Shown here: piece after piece, positions 50,162-60,591 of the stretch
How positions within the stretch are numbered: position 1 is the stretch's first letter
Layout of the letters: each line of letters begins with the position of its first letter
Assembly: GCA_014384565.1 (NCBI GenBank)
Contig: JACNFO010000030.1
Span: 1 to 64,000, forward strand
From: Candidatus Pseudothioglobus aerophilus
GTDB lineage: Bacteria > Pseudomonadota > Gammaproteobacteria > PS1 > Pseudothioglobaceae
Direction of reading: 5' to 3'
DNA: 64,000 nt
Translations under genes and position numbers: made by a program
The notes under the pieces: generated by a model
Seen by the model: the letters and a program-made list of their open reading frames with translations, nothing else
Database searches by the model: none
Told to the model about the DNA's origin: nothing

Positions 50162-52876
50162 ATGTCAGAAAACCCGCAAGGTGTATTTATTGATGATGTT
50201 GAGTTTCCGTTTGATGACTCATCATCTATTTTAGCGTTTACTGATAAGGCTCTTGGAGACAAGATTATCCCAACGCTCTGTAATGACGACAATTTACAAC
50301 CTTATGGAGCTTGCAGGGTTTGTTCTGTTGAGGTTCAGCAATCAGAAGATGGGCCAAAGAGAACAGTAGCATCATGTCATACGCCGATTGTTCCTGGTAT
50401 GCGAATTCATACAAATTCTACTAGTATTAAAAAACTGCGTAAGAATATTGTTGAACTGGTTTTGAGTGATCATCCACCCGACTGCCTGACTTGTGAAGTT
50501 AATGGTAACTGTGAATTACAAGATGTTGCAGCGAGTGTAGGTGTTCGCCAAATACGTTATGCAAAAGGTGAAAACCATTGTGATCGTGAAAAAGACTTAT
50601 CTCATGCTTATATGAGAATGGACCTATCAAAGTGTATCAACTGTTCAAGATGTGTCCGTGCTTGTGACGAAGTGCAAGGTCAATTTACGTTAACGATGAC
50701 AGGAAGAGGTTTTGAGTCACGTATTACAACAGATAATGACATGCTCTTTGGAGATTCTTCATGTGTCTCTTGTGGAGCTTGTGCACAAACTTGCCCAACA
50801 TCAGCAATATCCGATGTGTTCCAGTCAAAGTCAGTTGAAGCAGACAAAACTGTTAGAACGACATGCTCATACTGTGGAGTAGGCTGTAATCTTGAGGTTG
50901 CTGTAAAAAATGATGAAGTGCTATCAATTCGTGCACCTCAAGATGCTGTTAATGCAGGGCATACTTGCTTAAAGGGGCGTTATGCGTTTAAATTTTATAA
51001 CCACGAAGACAGGCTAACATCACCACTTATTAGAAAAAATGGAGAATTGGTCCCTTGTTCTTGGGATGAAGCTTTAGATTTCATTAAAGACAAATTTGAA
51101 TCAATCAAAGAGAATCATGGCCCTGATGCTATCGCTGGGATTTCTTCTGCACGCTGTACTAATGAAGAAAATTATATGTTTCAAAAAATGATTCGTCAAT
51201 TAGTTGGTACTAATAATATTGACTGTTGTGCCCGTGTTTGCCACTCACCTACTGCCTGGGGAATGCAGCAAAGTTTTGGAACGGGGGCTGGAACTAATTC
51301 GACTGCTGACATTCCTTTAGCTGACTGCATGATGGTTATTGGTGCAAATCCAACTTCAGCGCATCCTGTAACTGGCGCAAAAATCAAGCAGCAAGCGATG
51401 TCTGGAGCGACACTTATTGTCATTGACCCAATTCGCACCGAATTGGCTAGGATGGCTGATCACCACTTACAGCTTAAACCTGGAACAAATGTTGCAGTAT
51501 TAAATATGTTTCAGCATTTCATAGTAGAGGCCGATCTTCTAGACCAAGAATTTATTAAAGATCGATGTGAGGGCGGTGAAGAGTTTATTGAACAAATTAA
51601 AAATCTTGATGTGGATGCAATGGCTGCAATTAGTGGCCTTGATAAAGACGATGTTAAAGCAGCAGCGATTGCATATGCTTCTGCCAAAAATGCTATGGAG
51701 TTTCATGGCTTAGGAGTAACTGAGCATTCTCAGGGTACAAAGACAGTTATGTTAATTTCAAATCTGGCAATGATGACTGGTAACCTTGGGCGTCCTGGTG
51801 TGGGGGTTAACCCACTTCGTGGGCAGAATAATGTTCAAGGTGCTGCAGATATGGGCTGTCAACCTCATCATGGTCCTGGGTACTTATGGATGGATCAAAA
51901 AGAAGTTCAAGATTTCTACGAAGATAAGTTAGGTCTTCCTTCTCCAACGACTGCAGGTAGAAAGATTCCTGAAATGTTTGATGGTGCAATTGATGGCTCA
52001 CTTAAAGCGCTATGGATTTTTGCGGAAGACGTTGTTCAAACAGATCCCAATACACATCACGTTGTTAAGGCTATGCAAGGCCTTGATTTGCTTGTTGTGC
52101 AAGAGATCTTTATGAGTGAAACTGCTAAGATGGCTGACGTAGTTCTACCAGGAACAACTTTTCTTGAAAAGAGTGGTACATTTACAAATACTGAGAGACG
52201 AATTCAGCAAGTAAATGCTGCAGTTAAGCCACTTCCTGGAACAAAAACAGATGGTCAAATTATTGTAGAAATGATGCGTAAATTGGGCTTTGAACAGCCT
52301 GATTTCAATGCTGAGCTTGTTTTGAAAGAAATAGCCAGTGTGGTTTCATTTTTTGAGGGCGTAACTTGGGAGGGTTTGCGTGCAAGTCCAATGGGCTTAC
52401 AGTGGCCTGTTAATAAAAAAGGCGAAGACACTCAAATACTTCATATTGGTGAATTTAAGCGAGGTAAGGGTAAGTTTCATTATCATGATTGGAAAGAAAG
52501 TGAAGAGCTTACTAAGCACAAGAATGAGTATCCATTTATTCTTACTACTAGTCGTGAACTTCAACATTACAACTGCGCAACTATGACAAGGCGAACATCA
52601 AACGTAAAAATTTTGACGAAAGATGTAATTATGCTAAACCCAAAAGACGCAAGGGCGAAAGATCTTATCACTGGTGATCGCGCAACTTTGAAGTCTGATA
52701 GAGGTGAAATTACTCTTGATGTTGAGGTTACTGATCGTGTGAAAAAAGGAGTCATAAGAACTACTTTTCATTTTCCTGAAGTGTTAATTAATGAAGTGAC
52801 AAGTGCAGTTACTGATGAAGAGACTAAGTGTCCAGAATACAAAATTGTAGCTGTAGACGTTTTAAAAGCTTCCTAG
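50162..52876 (+). CDS. NAD-dependent formate dehydrogenase alpha subunit (molybdenum)
   Basis: 904 residues. In order it has a 2Fe-2S ferredoxin domain (YGACRVCSVEV, ASCHTP), a His/Cys 4Fe-4S motif (HPPDCLTCEVNGNCELQ), a two-cluster ferredoxin (CINCSRCVRAC, SCVSCGACAQTCP), and the Mo/W-bis-MGD domain starting TTCSYCGVGCNL. The active-site Cys lies in ARVCHSPTAWG (Cys, not selenocysteine). MTGNLGRPGVGVNPLRGQNN and QGAADMG match FdhF/FdsA. It oxidises formate to CO2. It ends the C1 block; a weak hairpin (52887-52912) separates it from the convergent ppsR gene. No FdsD-type delta gene is seen. Confidence 0.93.
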   Translation: MSENPQGVFIDDVEFPFDDSSSILAFTDKALGDKIIPTLCNDDNLQPYGACRVCSVEVQQSEDGPKRTVASCHTPIVPGMRIHTNSTSIKKLRKNIVELVLSDHPPDCLTCEVNGNCELQDVAASVGVRQIRYAKGENHCDREKDLSHAYMRMDLSKCINCSRCVRACDEVQGQFTLTMTGRGFESRITTDNDMLFGDSSCVSCGACAQTCPTSAISDVFQSKSVEADKTVRTTCSYCGVGCNLEVAVKNDEVLSIRAPQDAVNAGHTCLKGRYAFKFYNHEDRLTSPLIRKNGELVPCSWDEALDFIKDKFESIKENHGPDAIAGISSARCTNEENYMFQKMIRQLVGTNNIDCCARVCHSPTAWGMQQSFGTGAGTNSTADIPLADCMMVIGANPTSAHPVTGAKIKQQAMSGATLIVIDPIRTELARMADHHLQLKPGTNVAVLNMFQHFIVEADLLDQEFIKDRCEGGEEFIEQIKNLDVDAMAAISGLDKDDVKAAAIAYASAKNAMEFHGLGVTEHSQGTKTVMLISNLAMMTGNLGRPGVGVNPLRGQNNVQGAADMGCQPHHGPGYLWMDQKEVQDFYEDKLGLPSPTTAGRKIPEMFDGAIDGSLKALWIFAEDVVQTDPNTHHVVKAMQGLDLLVVQEIFMSETAKMADVVLPGTTFLEKSGTFTNTERRIQQVNAAVKPLPGTKTDGQIIVEMMRKLGFEQPDFNAELVLKEIASVVSFFEGVTWEGLRASPMGLQWPVNKKGEDTQILHIGEFKRGKGKFHYHDWKESEELTKHKNEYPFILTTSRELQHYNCATMTRRTSNVKILTKDVIMLNPKDARAKDLITGDRATLKSDRGEITLDVEVTDRVKKGVIRTTFHFPEVLINEVTSAVTDEETKCPEYKIVAVDVLKAS

Positions 52877-52886
52877 TAGGTTAAAG

Positions 52887-52912
52887 AAAGTGAGTCGTGA
52901 TGGGTTCACTTT
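52887..52912. terminator. Weak hairpin between the convergent fdhA and ppsR genes
   Basis: AAAGTGA and TCACTTT form a 7-bp stem with a 12-base loop. No run of T follows on the plus strand; on the minus strand only CTTT follows. It may be a weak bidirectional terminator. Confidence 0.3.
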
Positions 52913-52921
52913 AAAAAAAAC

Positions 52922-53734
52922 TTAATAGCGTCTTTCTAGCTTACTTTTTTGTAATATCCGCCCTGCGATTTCTTCAATCGAGATGTGGCTTGTATCTATA
53001 AAGGGTACATTATTTTGAACATACATATCTTCCGCTCTTCTAACTTCTTTTTGACACTGTTCAATTGATGCATAGCCACTATTAGACCTCCTTTCACCCC
53101 TTATGTTCTGAAGTCTTACTGGATTGATGCTTAACCCATAAAGCTTCTTTTTGAAAGGCTTTAAAACACTCGGAAGTTTAACTGAATCTAAGTCCTCATC
53201 TATTAATGGGTAATTAGCAGCGTATATTCCATATTGAAGCGCTAAAAAAAGACACGTAGGCGTCTTGCCTGATCTTGATACGCCAGTAAGAATTATGTCT
53301 GCCTGATCATAATTTTTAGTAGATAACCCATCATCATTAGTGAGTGCAAAATTTATACTATCAATTCGACCCGAGTATGTATTTTTATTTCCTACTCCAT
53401 GAGAAAGTCCCATTTCATGAGATGATTTAGTTTTAAGTGTGTCTTCCATTTTTGAAATAAAAGTTTCAAAAAAATCAAAAATAATCCCACCACTATTTTC
53501 AAGAAGATGAGCATATTCAGCCGATACCTGAGTACTGAAAATAAGGGCGGGCTCGCCATCAGTTTTTGAGGCTTCTTGAATTAATAAGGCAGCTGTTTGA
53601 GCTTTTTTTTGCGTATCTATAAATGCAAGATTAACCCTCTTAAAATCTATTTCAGGGAATTGAGTCAGAAGACTGTTTCCAAGTGCTTCAGCTGTAATAC
53701 CTGTTCTATCTGAAATAAAAAAAACAGTTCTCAT
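52922..53734 (-). CDS. ppsR: PEP synthase regulatory protein (kinase/pyrophosphorylase)
   Basis: 270 residues of the DUF299 family with the P-loop GVSRSGKTPTC (about residues 151-161), FFISDRTGITAEALG at the N-terminus, and DYVNAD-like features replaced by ISIEEIAGRI at the C-terminus. It phosphorylates and dephosphorylates PEP synthase, switching gluconeogenesis off and on. It follows ppsA by eight bases, which supports the assignment. Confidence 0.92.
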   Translation of the reverse strand: MRTVFFISDRTGITAEALGNSLLTQFPEIDFKRVNLAFIDTQKKAQTAALLIQEASKTDGEPALIFSTQVSAEYAHLLENSGGIIFDFFETFISKMEDTLKTKSSHEMGLSHGVGNKNTYSGRIDSINFALTNDDGLSTKNYDQADIILTGVSRSGKTPTCLFLALQYGIYAANYPLIDEDLDSVKLPSVLKPFKKKLYGLSINPVRLQNIRGERRSNSGYASIEQCQKEVRRAEDMYVQNNVPFIDTSHISIEEIAGRILQKSKLERRY

Positions 53735-53742
53735 ATTAATTT

Positions 53743-56106
53743 TTAAAGTTTACCAAGTTTATTCCAGGTTTCAACTACAGTATCAGGGTTTAGTGAGATG
53801 CTAGTTATCTCTTGCTTTAGCAGCCACTCTGCAAAATCAGTATGATCTGATGGTCCTTGGCCACATATGCCAATATATTTTCCTTGGCGATGACATGCTT
53901 CAATGGCCATGGTAATTAATTTTTTAACTGCATCATTTCTTTCATCAAACCCATCAGCTATTAAGCCTGAATCTCTATCCATACCAAGTGTTAATTGTGT
54001 TAAATCATTTGAACCAATAGAAAAGCCATCAAAATATTGTAAAAAATCTTCGGCTATAATAGCATTTGATGGAAGCTCACACATCATGATTACTCTTAAG
54101 CCATCTTTTCCACGTTCTAAGCCATTCTCTTTTAAGAGTTCAATTACTTTTGAGGCTTCAGAGGTCGTTCTAACGAAAGGAATCATTATTTCAACATTTT
54201 TAAAACCCATCTCATTTCTAACATTTTTAATTGCAAGACATTCTAATTCAAAGCATTCTCTAAAATTTTTAGAGATATATCGTGATGCACCTCGAAAGCC
54301 AATCATTGGGTTTTCTTCATGTGGTTCATAGAGCTCACCTGCAAATAAATTTGAATATTCATTAGATTTAAAATCAGACATTCTAATGATTACCGGAGAT
54401 TTGGAAAAGCTTGCAGCAATTGTTGAAATTCCTTCCGTTAATTTTTGAATATAAAAATCTATAGGAGACTTATAGCAAGAGGTTCTTTTTTGAATTTCAT
54501 CTTTAAGATCTTTTGGAAGGCTATCAAATTCAAGTAAAGCTTTAGGATGAATACCAATTGTATTATTTATAATAAATTCAAGTCTCGCAAGGCCCACTCC
54601 AGCATTTGGAATACTTGAAAAATCATATGCCCTAGAGGGGTTTCCTACATTCATCATAATTTTTACAGGAATTTCTGGCAGGTTACTTACTTCAGAAAAT
54701 GTATGCTCAAATTTTAAAACCCCTTGATAAACTTTTCCTGTATCACCTTCAGCGCAGGATGCTGTAACCACTTCAGAGCCCTTAAGTATTTCAGTTGCAT
54801 TGCCTGTTCCAACAATTGCGGGGACTCCAAGTTCTCTGGCTATAATTGCTGCATGACATGTTCTGCCGCCACGGTTTGTGATAATTGCAGATGCAAGTTT
54901 CATGACAGGCTCCCAATCAGGATCAGTCATATCAGTTACTAGAACATCACCCTTACTCACCAAATCCATTTCTGATAAGCTTTTGATTATTCTGACTTGA
55001 CCAGCTCCAATTTTTTGGCCAATTGCACGACCTTCTATAAGAATTTCAGAGGTTTCAAGGAGTTTATAACGCTCAATTTTCTGTGAACTTTGTCGACTTT
55101 TGACAGTTTCAGGTCTTGCTTGAACAATATAAATTTTGCCATCAGATCCATCAAGAGCCCACTCAATGTCCATGGCTCTTCCATAATGCTTCTCAATTTT
55201 CATTGCATATTCAGCAAGTTCTTCAATTTGAGCATCATTTAAACTAAATCTTAGGCGCTCTTGAGAGGCAACTTTAGTGGTTGTAACTGGTGAACTTGAT
55301 TTAGCGTCTGAATAAATCATTTTTATTGACTTAGAGCCAAGACTTCTAGACAAAATTGCTGGCTTCCCTAATTTTAGTGTCGGTTTATGAACGTAAAATT
55401 CATCTGGATTTACAGAACCTTGAACAACAGTTTCTCCTAGTCCATAAGCAGATGTAATAAAAACAACTTCGTCAAAACCAGACTCAGTATCTAGAGTAAA
55501 CATTACCCCACTTGCTCCAATATCACTTCTAACCATTTGTTGGACTCCAGCAGAAAGAGATACCATTTCATGTTTAAAGCCTTGGTGAACTCTATAGGAA
55601 ATAGCCCTATCGTTATAGAGTGAAGCAAATACTTGTTTAATAGAAGTCAAAATATCATCTATGCCGCTAACGTTAAGGTAAGTTTCTTGTTGACCAGCAA
55701 AAGATGCTTCTGGTAAATCCTCTGCAGTTGCTGATGAGCGAACTGCAAAGGTTACAGATGGACCATATTTTTCAGTTAATTTTTGGTAACTTTCAACAAT
55801 AGACCTATGAAGGTCATCTGGAAATGGCGCATCTTCAACCCATTTACGAATTAATGCTCCAGTTTTGGTGAGTTCTTTAATGTCAGTAATATCTAACGAA
55901 ACTAGAAGTTCATTAATTTGAGTTTTTAAATTTGAATGATTTAAAAAAGATTCAAATGCCTCAGCTGTTGTTGCAAAGCCCCCAGGAACTCGAACACCTT
56001 GCGAGCTCAACCCACTAATCATTTCACCTAAAGAAGCATTTTTACCTCCAACCTTTTCAACATCAGACATGCCAACATCATCTAGCCAGACTATATTTTC
56101 AAACAT
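53743..56106 (-). CDS. ppsA: Phosphoenolpyruvate synthase PpsA
   Basis: 787 residues. The N-terminal ATP-binding domain has [12 protein letters not shown] and [20 protein letters not shown]. The phosphohistidine domain has [20 protein letters not shown]. The C-terminal PEP-binding TIM barrel has [23 protein letters not shown] and [17 protein letters not shown]. It makes PEP from pyruvate and ATP, the entry to gluconeogenesis. Its regulator follows in the same operon. It is divergent from the tkt-gap-pgk-pyk-fba run, with 279 AT-rich bases between. Confidence 0.95.
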   Translation of the reverse strand: MFENIVWLDDVGMSDVEKVGGKNASLGEMISGLSSQGVRVPGGFATTAEAFESFLNHSNLKTQINELLVSLDITDIKELTKTGALIRKWVEDAPFPDDLHRSIVESYQKLTEKYGPSVTFAVRSSATAEDLPEASFAGQQETYLNVSGIDDILTSIKQVFASLYNDRAISYRVHQGFKHEMVSLSAGVQQMVRSDIGASGVMFTLDTESGFDEVVFITSAYGLGETVVQGSVNPDEFYVHKPTLKLGKPAILSRSLGSKSIKMIYSDAKSSSPVTTTKVASQERLRFSLNDAQIEELAEYAMKIEKHYGRAMDIEWALDGSDGKIYIVQARPETVKSRQSSQKIERYKLLETSEILIEGRAIGQKIGAGQVRIIKSLSEMDLVSKGDVLVTDMTDPDWEPVMKLASAIITNRGGRTCHAAIIARELGVPAIVGTGNATEILKGSEVVTASCAEGDTGKVYQGVLKFEHTFSEVSNLPEIPVKIMMNVGNPSRAYDFSSIPNAGVGLARLEFIINNTIGIHPKALLEFDSLPKDLKDEIQKRTSCYKSPIDFYIQKLTEGISTIAASFSKSPVIIRMSDFKSNEYSNLFAGELYEPHEENPMIGFRGASRYISKNFRECFELECLAIKNVRNEMGFKNVEIMIPFVRTTSEASKVIELLKENGLERGKDGLRVIMMCELPSNAIIAEDFLQYFDGFSIGSNDLTQLTLGMDRDSGLIADGFDERNDAVKKLITMAIEACHRQGKYIGICGQGPSDHTDFAEWLLKQEITSISLNPDTVVETWNKLGKL

Positions 56107-56318
56107 TAAGGCCCCTTTTATATTATTTATTCACTCAAGATTTGATGAAGTTGCATTCATTTTGACACAAAATGTAATACAAGAGTTTTTCATCAAAAGT
56201 ATAATTTTAATACATTAAAAATGAAGTGAATTATAGATTGTAAAGTATTTTATGATTTGATAATGATACTATATTGCAATTGAATATTATTCCTACCATT
56301 TGCTTTTATATGGGCTTT

Positions 56319-56352
56319 TTGACGATAGAAAAGTACAAAAAAAATGTATAAT
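56319..56352 (+). promoter_or_regulatory. Candidate promoter of the tkt-gap-pgk-pyk-fba operon
   Basis: A perfect TATAAT (56347-56352) is preceded by TG in TGTATAAT. A TTGACG (56319-56324) lies 22 bases upstream, farther than usual, so the -10 is convincing and the -35 less so. It is about 34 bases before ATG 56386. The rest of 56107-56385 shows no gene. Confidence 0.45.
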
Positions 56353-56385
56353 TTATGGTTCACAATATTTTCAGGGGTTTAAATA

Positions 56386-58374
56386 ATGGCGACACAAATT
56401 GAATTAGCAAATGCTATCCGAGTCTTGAGCATGGATGCTGTGCAAAAAGCAAACTCTGGACACCCTGGCGCCCCAATGGGAATGGCTGATATTGCAGAAG
56501 TTTTATGGAATAAACATCTAAAGTTTAATCCATCAAACTCAAATTGGTCAAACAGAGATCGTTTTGTTCTATCAAATGGTCATGGATCGATGCTTATCTA
56601 CTCTTTATTGCATTTGGCAGGGTTTGATTTAAGTATCAATGATCTAAAAGATTTTCGTCAACTTCACTCTAAAACACCTGGACATCCAGAATATGGTTAT
56701 GCTGATGGAGTTGAGACAACGACAGGTCCATTAGGCCAAGGTATTTGTAATGCTGTAGGTATGGCAATTGCGGAGCGAACTCTTGCTGCTCAGTTTAATA
56801 AGCCAGGCCATTCTATTGTAGATCATCACACGTATGCTTTTATGGGTGATGGTTGTCTTATGGAGGGGCTGTCGCATGAATCTTGCGCAATGGCTGGGAC
56901 TCTTGGTTTGGGAAAACTAATAGCTTTCTGGGATGACAATGATATTTCAATCGATGGACATATAGGTGATTGGATGGAAAAAGGCGTCCCTGGTCGCTTC
57001 AAATCTTACAATTGGCATGTTATATCTAATGTTGATGGCCATGATCCTGAGGCTATTAATGCTGCAATAGTTGAAGCTAAAGCAATGAATGATAGACCCA
57101 CTTTAATATGCACTCGAACTGTGATTGGTTTTGGTTCTCCTAATCTAGCAGGATCTCATAACTGTCATGGCGCACCTTTAGGTGATGAGGAAATTGCAAA
57201 AACACGAGAGAAACTTGGTTGGAATTATGGGCCATTCGAAATTCCTGAAGAGATTTATGAAGGCTGGGATCATAAGACTGAAGGCGCTGAAGTAGAAGAT
57301 GAATGGAATGAAAAATTTAAAGCTTACAGTGTTAGCTTTCCAAGTGAAGCTGCTGAATTTCTGCGTCGAATTTCTGGAAGCTTGCCAGATAGTTTTGGCT
57401 CGAAAATGGATGACTTTATTGCTAAGACACAGCAAGATATGCCCAATATAGCATCACGTAAGGCCTCCCAAAATACAATTGAAGCTATGGGGCCAATAGT
57501 TCCTGAATTATTTGGCGGATCTGCTGATTTAACTGGTTCAAATTTGACAAATTGGTCTGGAAGTGTTGTAGTTAATGCTGAAAATGCAGATGGAAACTAT
57601 ATTTCTTGGGGTGTTCGTGAGTTTGGTATGGCTGCAATGATGAATGGTATGGTTTTGCATGGCGGCTTTAAGGTTTATGGCGCAACATTTCTTATGTTCA
57701 TGGAATATATGAGAAATGCTCTTCGAATGTCTGCAATGATGAAGATTGGAACAATTTTTGTATATACCCATGATTCAATTGGTCTTGGTGAAGATGGCCC
57801 AACTCATCAGGCTGTTGAGCAGATAGCTACTATGAGAGTCATACCTAACTTTCACACGTGGCGAGCATGTGATGCCATTGAGTCCGCAGTATCATGGAAA
57901 ATAGCTATGTTAAGAGGTGATGCTCCTACTGCATTAATTTTTTCTAGACAAAACTTGACTCCAATGGAGCGAACCATTGAACAAGTGAATAATATTGAGA
58001 AAGGTGGGTATGTACTCAAAGATTGTAGTGGTGATGCTGACATAATTTTAATTGCTACTGGCTCAGAAGTTTCATTGGCAGTTGATGCTGCTTCAATGAT
58101 GAGCGATAAGAAGGTTCGTGTTGTATCAATGCCATCCACAAATGTATTTGATGAGCAAGATCAAAGATACAGGGATTCAGTATTAACGCCTGGAGTTAAG
58201 CGCGTTGCTATAGAAGCCGGTGTCGCGGAGTCATGGTATAAGTATGTAGGTCTTGAGGGAGGGATAGTTTCAATGACCACATATGGTGAATCAGCCCCCG
58301 CTGGACAGCTATTTAAACATTTTGGGTTTACAGTGGATAACGTAATTTCCACCGTTAACAAAGTTTTAAGTTAA
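56386..58374 (+). CDS. tkt: Transketolase
   Basis: 662 residues, the usual length. [31 protein letters not shown], the thiamine-diphosphate motif [12 protein letters not shown] with NDNDISIDG-like [11 protein letters not shown], and [14 protein letters not shown] are all diagnostic. It moves two-carbon units between sugar phosphates in the pentose phosphate or Calvin route. First gene of a five-gene central-carbon operon, 21 bases before gap. Confidence 0.96.
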   Translation: MATQIELANAIRVLSMDAVQKANSGHPGAPMGMADIAEVLWNKHLKFNPSNSNWSNRDRFVLSNGHGSMLIYSLLHLAGFDLSINDLKDFRQLHSKTPGHPEYGYADGVETTTGPLGQGICNAVGMAIAERTLAAQFNKPGHSIVDHHTYAFMGDGCLMEGLSHESCAMAGTLGLGKLIAFWDDNDISIDGHIGDWMEKGVPGRFKSYNWHVISNVDGHDPEAINAAIVEAKAMNDRPTLICTRTVIGFGSPNLAGSHNCHGAPLGDEEIAKTREKLGWNYGPFEIPEEIYEGWDHKTEGAEVEDEWNEKFKAYSVSFPSEAAEFLRRISGSLPDSFGSKMDDFIAKTQQDMPNIASRKASQNTIEAMGPIVPELFGGSADLTGSNLTNWSGSVVVNAENADGNYISWGVREFGMAAMMNGMVLHGGFKVYGATFLMFMEYMRNALRMSAMMKIGTIFVYTHDSIGLGEDGPTHQAVEQIATMRVIPNFHTWRACDAIESAVSWKIAMLRGDAPTALIFSRQNLTPMERTIEQVNNIEKGGYVLKDCSGDADIILIATGSEVSLAVDAASMMSDKKVRVVSMPSTNVFDEQDQRYRDSVLTPGVKRVAIEAGVAESWYKYVGLEGGIVSMTTYGESAPAGQLFKHFGFTVDNVISTVNKVLS

Positions 58375-58395
58375 TTTTTTTAATAGGAGTTTAAG

Positions 58396-59394
58396 ATGAC
58401 AATAAAAGTTGGAATTAATGGTTTTGGCCGAATTGGTAGAATGGTTTTTCGTGCAATCGATAAGGATTTTGATAATTTAGAAGTAGTTGGAATTAATGAC
58501 TTATTGGATAATGATTATCTATCTTATATGCTGAAATATGATTCAGTGCATGGAAGGTTTGGTAAAGATGTTTCAGTAGAAGGAAATAATTTTGTCATTG
58601 ATGGAAAAAAGATTCGTTTAACTGCTGAGCGTAATCCTGCAGATTTAAAGTGGGGAGATGTTGGTGCAGATTTAGTTATTGACTGTACCGGTTTTTTCTT
58701 AACAGAAGAGGGCTGCCAGGCGCATATAGATGCAGGTGCTAAAAAAGTAATACAGTCAGCCCCTTCTAAAGATCACACACCAATGTTTGTATATGGTGTT
58801 AACCACGACTCCTATGATGGGCAGTCGATAATATCAGCTGCTTCATGCACTACAAATTGCTTAGCTCCAATTGCTAAAGTGCTTAATGATGAATGGGGTA
58901 TTAAGCGTGGCTTGATGACTACAGTCCATGCAGCAACAGCGACTCAAAAAGCTGTTGATAGCCCTTCTTTGAAAGACTGGCGTGGTGGCCGAGGTATATT
59001 AGAAAATATTATTCCATCATCAACAGGAGCAGCAAAAGCGGTTGGTAAAGTTCTGCCTGAACTTAATGGTAAATTAACTGGAATGGCTTTTAGAGTTCCC
59101 ACTTCTGATGTTTCAGTTGTTGACTTAACTGCTGAGTTGAATGATGAGTCTGATTATGAGGCGATTTGCGCGGCAATGAAGTCAGCTTCTGAGGGCCCAA
59201 TGAAAGGTGTTCTAGGCTATACAGATGAAAAAGTTGTTTCGACAGACTTTGTTGGAAGTACTTTTGCTTCAATATTTGATGCAGAGGCAGGCATGTCAAT
59301 GGACTCTACATTTGTTAAAATAGTCTCTTGGTATGATAATGAGTATAGTTATACATGCAACTTGTTGCGTTTAGCTGGACACGTTTCACAATAG
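58396..59394 (+). CDS. gap: Glyceraldehyde-3-phosphate dehydrogenase (type I)
   Basis: 332 residues with [16 protein letters not shown], the catalytic cysteine in [48 protein letters not shown] and [15 protein letters not shown]. It interconverts glyceraldehyde-3-phosphate and 1,3-bisphosphoglycerate using NAD. AATAGGAG precedes the start. Full length and clearly functional by motif. Confidence 0.96.
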   Translation: MTIKVGINGFGRIGRMVFRAIDKDFDNLEVVGINDLLDNDYLSYMLKYDSVHGRFGKDVSVEGNNFVIDGKKIRLTAERNPADLKWGDVGADLVIDCTGFFLTEEGCQAHIDAGAKKVIQSAPSKDHTPMFVYGVNHDSYDGQSIISAASCTTNCLAPIAKVLNDEWGIKRGLMTTVHAATATQKAVDSPSLKDWRGGRGILENIIPSSTGAAKAVGKVLPELNGKLTGMAFRVPTSDVSVVDLTAELNDESDYEAICAAMKSASEGPMKGVLGYTDEKVVSTDFVGSTFASIFDAEAGMSMDSTFVKIVSWYDNEYSYTCNLLRLAGHVSQ

Positions 59395-59418
59395 TTTTAA
59401 TTTGACTTGGGGGGTTTG

Positions 59419-60591
59419 ATGAATTTACTTAAGATGACTGATCTTGATTTAAGCGGAAAGAGAGTTTTAATTAGGCAAGATTTAAATGTCCCAATCAAAA
59501 ATGGTGAAGTAACCAGTGATAAGCGTATTTTAGCCTCATTACCAACTATTACTCACGCACTTAAAGCTGGCGCTAAGGTTATGATAATGTCACACCTTGG
59601 AAGACCAGATGCTGGTGAGTTTGATGAAAAATATTCACTTAAACCAGTAGCTAAACATCTTTCTAATTTACTAGGCCAGCCAGTAATTCTTGAATCAAAC
59701 TGGCTTGATGGTGTAGAGATGAATTTTGGTGAAGTTGTTCTTTGTGAAAATGTCAGATTTAATGTGGGTGAAAAAGAAAATGACGAGGCCCTGTCAAGAC
59801 AAATGGCATCTTTATGCGATGTTTGTGTCCAAGACGCTTTTGGAACCGCACATAGAGCCCATGCCTCAACTTATGGCGTTGCTGAGTTCGCACCAATTGC
59901 CTGCGCGGGCCCCCTTCTAGTTGGTGAGCTTGAGGCTCTTGGTAAGGCACTTGAAAACCCAGAAAGACCAATGGTTGCTATTGTTGGAGGATCAAAAGTT
60001 TCAACTAAACTAACTGTTTTAGATGCACTTTCTAAAATTGTTGATCAGTTAGTGGTTGGTGGAGGTATTGCTAATACGTTCATTGCCGCTCAAGGCTATA
60101 GTGTTGGTCAGTCTCTTTGTGAGCATGATCTTATTCCTACAGCACAAGCATTAATGGAGCATTGTCAAATCCCTATCCCAGGTGATGTGGTATGCGGTAA
60201 AGAATTCTCTGAGTTTGCAACTGCAGAAAGTAAAAATTCAAGCAGTGTTGCTTCTGACGACATGATTTTTGATATTGGCCCTAATTCTATTGAAGAGTTA
60301 TGTGAGATTATGAAAAATGCAGGAACAATAGTTTGGAATGGGCCTGTGGGCGTATTTGAATTTGAGCAATTTGCAAATGGTACTGAGAAAATAGCGCATG
60401 CAATTGCAGATTCAGATGCCTTTTCAATTGCTGGTGGCGGTGATACCTTGGCAGCTGTTAGTAAATTTAATATCGAAGATAAAATATCCTACATCTCAAC
60501 TGGTGGAGGTGCGTTTTTAGAATTTCTAGAAGGGAAGAAGCTCCCAGTTGTTGAAGTGTTAGAGAAAAGAATGCAGGAGCAAACTAATTAA
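59419..60591 (+). CDS. pgk: Phosphoglycerate kinase
   Basis: 390 residues from ATG 59419, chosen over TTG 59407 because the family begins about ten residues before [16 protein letters not shown] and the run GGGGGG (59408-59415 region) acts as the ribosome site. [50 protein letters not shown] and [13 protein letters not shown] confirm it. It exchanges phosphate between 1,3-bisphosphoglycerate and ADP. Its stop overlaps the proposed ATT start of pyk. Confidence 0.95.
   Translation: MNLLKMTDLDLSGKRVLIRQDLNVPIKNGEVTSDKRILASLPTITHALKAGAKVMIMSHLGRPDAGEFDEKYSLKPVAKHLSNLLGQPVILESNWLDGVEMNFGEVVLCENVRFNVGEKENDEALSRQMASLCDVCVQDAFGTAHRAHASTYGVAEFAPIACAGPLLVGELEALGKALENPERPMVAIVGGSKVSTKLTVLDALSKIVDQLVVGGGIANTFIAAQGYSVGQSLCEHDLIPTAQALMEHCQIPIPGDVVCGKEFSEFATAESKNSSSVASDDMIFDIGPNSIEELCEIMKNAGTIVWNGPVGVFEFEQFANGTEKIAHAIADSDAFSIAGGGDTLAAVSKFNIEDKISYISTGGGAFLEFLEGKKLPVVEVLEKRMQEQTN

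Noticed and set aside
53903-54331. 142-codon plus-strand frame inside ppsA
   Set aside because: It lies opposite the conserved PEP-binding domain of ppsA and has no ribosome site; a shadow frame.
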